Source: an uncultured Olsenella sp. (lineage in GTDB: Bacteria; Actinomycetota; Coriobacteriia; Coriobacteriales; Atopobiaceae). From it: DNA of 64,000 nucleotides. The position numbers were made by a program, and so were the translations under genes. This document shows, piece after piece, positions 63,303 to 64,000 of the stretch; positions within the stretch are counted from its first letter, which is position 1; each line of letters starts with the position of its first letter. Under the pieces are notes generated by a model, which was not told the DNA's origin, ran no database searches, and was given only the letters and a program-made list of their open reading frames with translations. The stretch lies in the NCBI GenBank assembly GCA_949287905.1, contig CASEHX010000025.1, forward strand, positions 33,451 to 97,450. Direction: 5' to 3'.

Positions 63303-63755
63303 ATGAGTGTTGTTTGCGATTCCCACGTTCTTCTCGACTGCCCTGCCAAGGACACCGGGGAGGCCCTGACCCTGATTGCCGAGAAGGCCGTCGAGCTGGG
63401 CATGGCCGATGACGTCGACGCCCTGTGCGAGGCGCTCGCCGCCCGCGAGGCCGCGGGCACCACGGGCATGATGGGCGGCTTTGCCATCCCGCACGCCAAG
63501 GCCGACGCCGTCAAGCAGTCCGGCGTGATCGTGGTGAAGTTTGCCGGCGACGTCGCTTGGGACTCCCAGGACGGCCAGCCCATCACCTGCGCGATCGCGC
63601 TGCTCAACCCTGCCTCCGAGGTGAGCGCCCACCTTGCGATGCTCTCCAAGGTGGCGGCCCTGCTCATGGATGAGGGCTTCCGTTCCCAGATCCAGGCCTC
63701 GAGCGACCCGGCGGAGATCGCCGCCGCCGTCAACGAGGGGCTCGACGCGGAGTAG
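63303..63755 (+). CDS. PTS EIIA, fructose/mannitol type
   Basis: This 150-aa stand-alone EIIA-2 domain carries the active His64 in MGGFAIPHAKADAV, with VVKFAGDVAWDSQDGQPITCAIALLNP and the HLAMLSKVAALLMDEGFRSQI helix. No EIIB or EIIC of the fructose family is in the window; they may lie beyond the right edge or elsewhere, or the protein may be regulatory (PtsN-like). GTG-rich sequence GGGTGAGGAG precedes ATG 63303. Confidence 0.9.
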   Translation: MSVVCDSHVLLDCPAKDTGEALTLIAEKAVELGMADDVDALCEALAAREAAGTTGMMGGFAIPHAKADAVKQSGVIVVKFAGDVAWDSQDGQPITCAIALLNPASEVSAHLAMLSKVAALLMDEGFRSQIQASSDPAEIAAAVNEGLDAE

Positions 63756-63777
63756 CCGCCGCAGGACAGTTTGCCTT

Positions 63778-63811
63778 GAGGGGTCGTCGGACGCTGCGCC
63801 GGCGGCCCCTC
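63778..63811 (+). terminator. Intrinsic terminator of the EIIA-2 gene
   Basis: GAGGGGTCGTCGG / CCGGCGGCCCCTC is followed by GCGCTTTTTAC. Confidence 0.8.
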
Positions 63812-63868
63812 GCGCTTTTTACGGGCCTGCGCGGCCGAGAAGGGCGGGCGTGTCGCATCAGGGTTATA

Positions 63869-64000
63869 GGACAAAAAGTGTGCTATCGAAGCGGCCGTCT
63901 GCGCAGGCAGGCGGCCGCTTCTCATGTGTTTATATCTCTCGCCCCGTTTTTAGCACTCGGACAGAAAGTGTGCTGTCCCGACCGGCGTCCACGCAGGCGG
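63869..64000 (+). repeat. Direct repeat of a GGACAAAAAGTGTGCT unit, cut by the window end
   Basis: GGACAAAAAGTGTGCTATC ... GGCCGTCTGCGCAGGCAGG (63869-63911) recurs as GGACAGAAAGTGTGCTGTC ... GGCGTCCACGCAGGCGG (63959-64000). A GAAGCGGCC hairpin lies within the first. The second continues outside the window. No gene is seen in 63756-64000. Confidence 0.6.

Noticed and set aside
63950..63976. CIRCE-like heat-shock operator TTAGCACTC-N9-GTGTGCTGT
   Set aside because: Three mismatches in the right half, and the GGACAGAAAGTGTGCT part belongs to a direct repeat whose other copy lacks TTAGCACTC. No chaperone gene is visible next to it.

Overview
The window is high-GC DNA (roughly 65% GC by eye) from a fermentative, PTS-rich actinobacterium. 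The gene set includes sugar PTS systems with phosphoglycosidases, an electron-bifurcating NfnAB pair, an FMN-riboswitch-controlled ECF riboflavin transporter with a fused EcfA-EcfA', a single-chain PurL of the long clostridial type, a UPF0210 protein, and several lipoproteins with an RRxFL-type signal. This fits the class Coriobacteriia, most likely Olsenella/Atopobiaceae. That assignment is an inference from gene content, not from a marker gene. Most genes are housekeeping, and no prophage, CRISPR array or large island is visible.

Layout. 1-6764: end of a hemolysin III family protein, a frameshifted ogt, then a beta-glucoside locus (aldo/keto reductase, GntR regulator, EIIBCA, GH1) with TATACCGGTATA-type operators in front of three of its genes. 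6946-11503: L-cysteine desulfidase divergent from an amino-acid ABC transporter, probably for cystine. 11624-16382: a REP-associated tyrosine transposase (RAYT), NAD synthetase and two paralogous lipoproteins. 16648-18636: groES and groEL. 19001-29201 (minus strand): nfnBA, pth, prs-glmU, tRNA-Gln, an AlbA_2 protein, a peptidoglycan-binding protein, a prenyl synthase and galE. 29531-32373: malic enzyme, a 57-aa zinc-ribbon protein and an EamA exporter. 32578-39986: purL and the riboswitch-ribU-ecfAA'-ecfT operon. 40067-53923: murB, UPF0210, HelD-like and DUF3516 helicases, nitroreductase, polysaccharide deacetylase, pyrE, asnS, CapA and a His/Cys-rich protein. 54020-58977: a sucrose regulon (EIIA, LacI regulator, EIIBC, GH32) with AACCGGTT operators. 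59139-63755: mscL with a zinc-ribbon tail, dtd, an M32 carboxypeptidase, a ROK kinase and a fructose-type EIIA.

The most unusual content lies between the genes. (1) Eleven copies of a 33-bp palindrome (arms TGATTCAAAAGGGG / CCCCTTTTGAATCA) surround a RAYT gene, which is itself bracketed by inverted copies. The copies sit on gene ends so precisely that the repeat supplies the stop codon of several genes, and in ecfA it is translated as a C-terminal tail. Two further palindrome families (TACGAAGGGAC and GTGACAAAGGGGTCG types) occur as doublets. (2) A conserved core of about 25 nt (GTGCGCT-N-CGCG-AAC type) sits at the apex of intrinsic-terminator-like hairpins whose outer stems differ completely between sites. 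One intergenic region (36347-36626) is nested four levels deep. (3) There are two other two-copy intergenic repeats, a MITE-like inverted-repeat unit, and the strongly over-represented word CGAGAAGAAC. Taken together, the window looks like a compact genome whose intergenic spaces are colonised by several small structured repeats.
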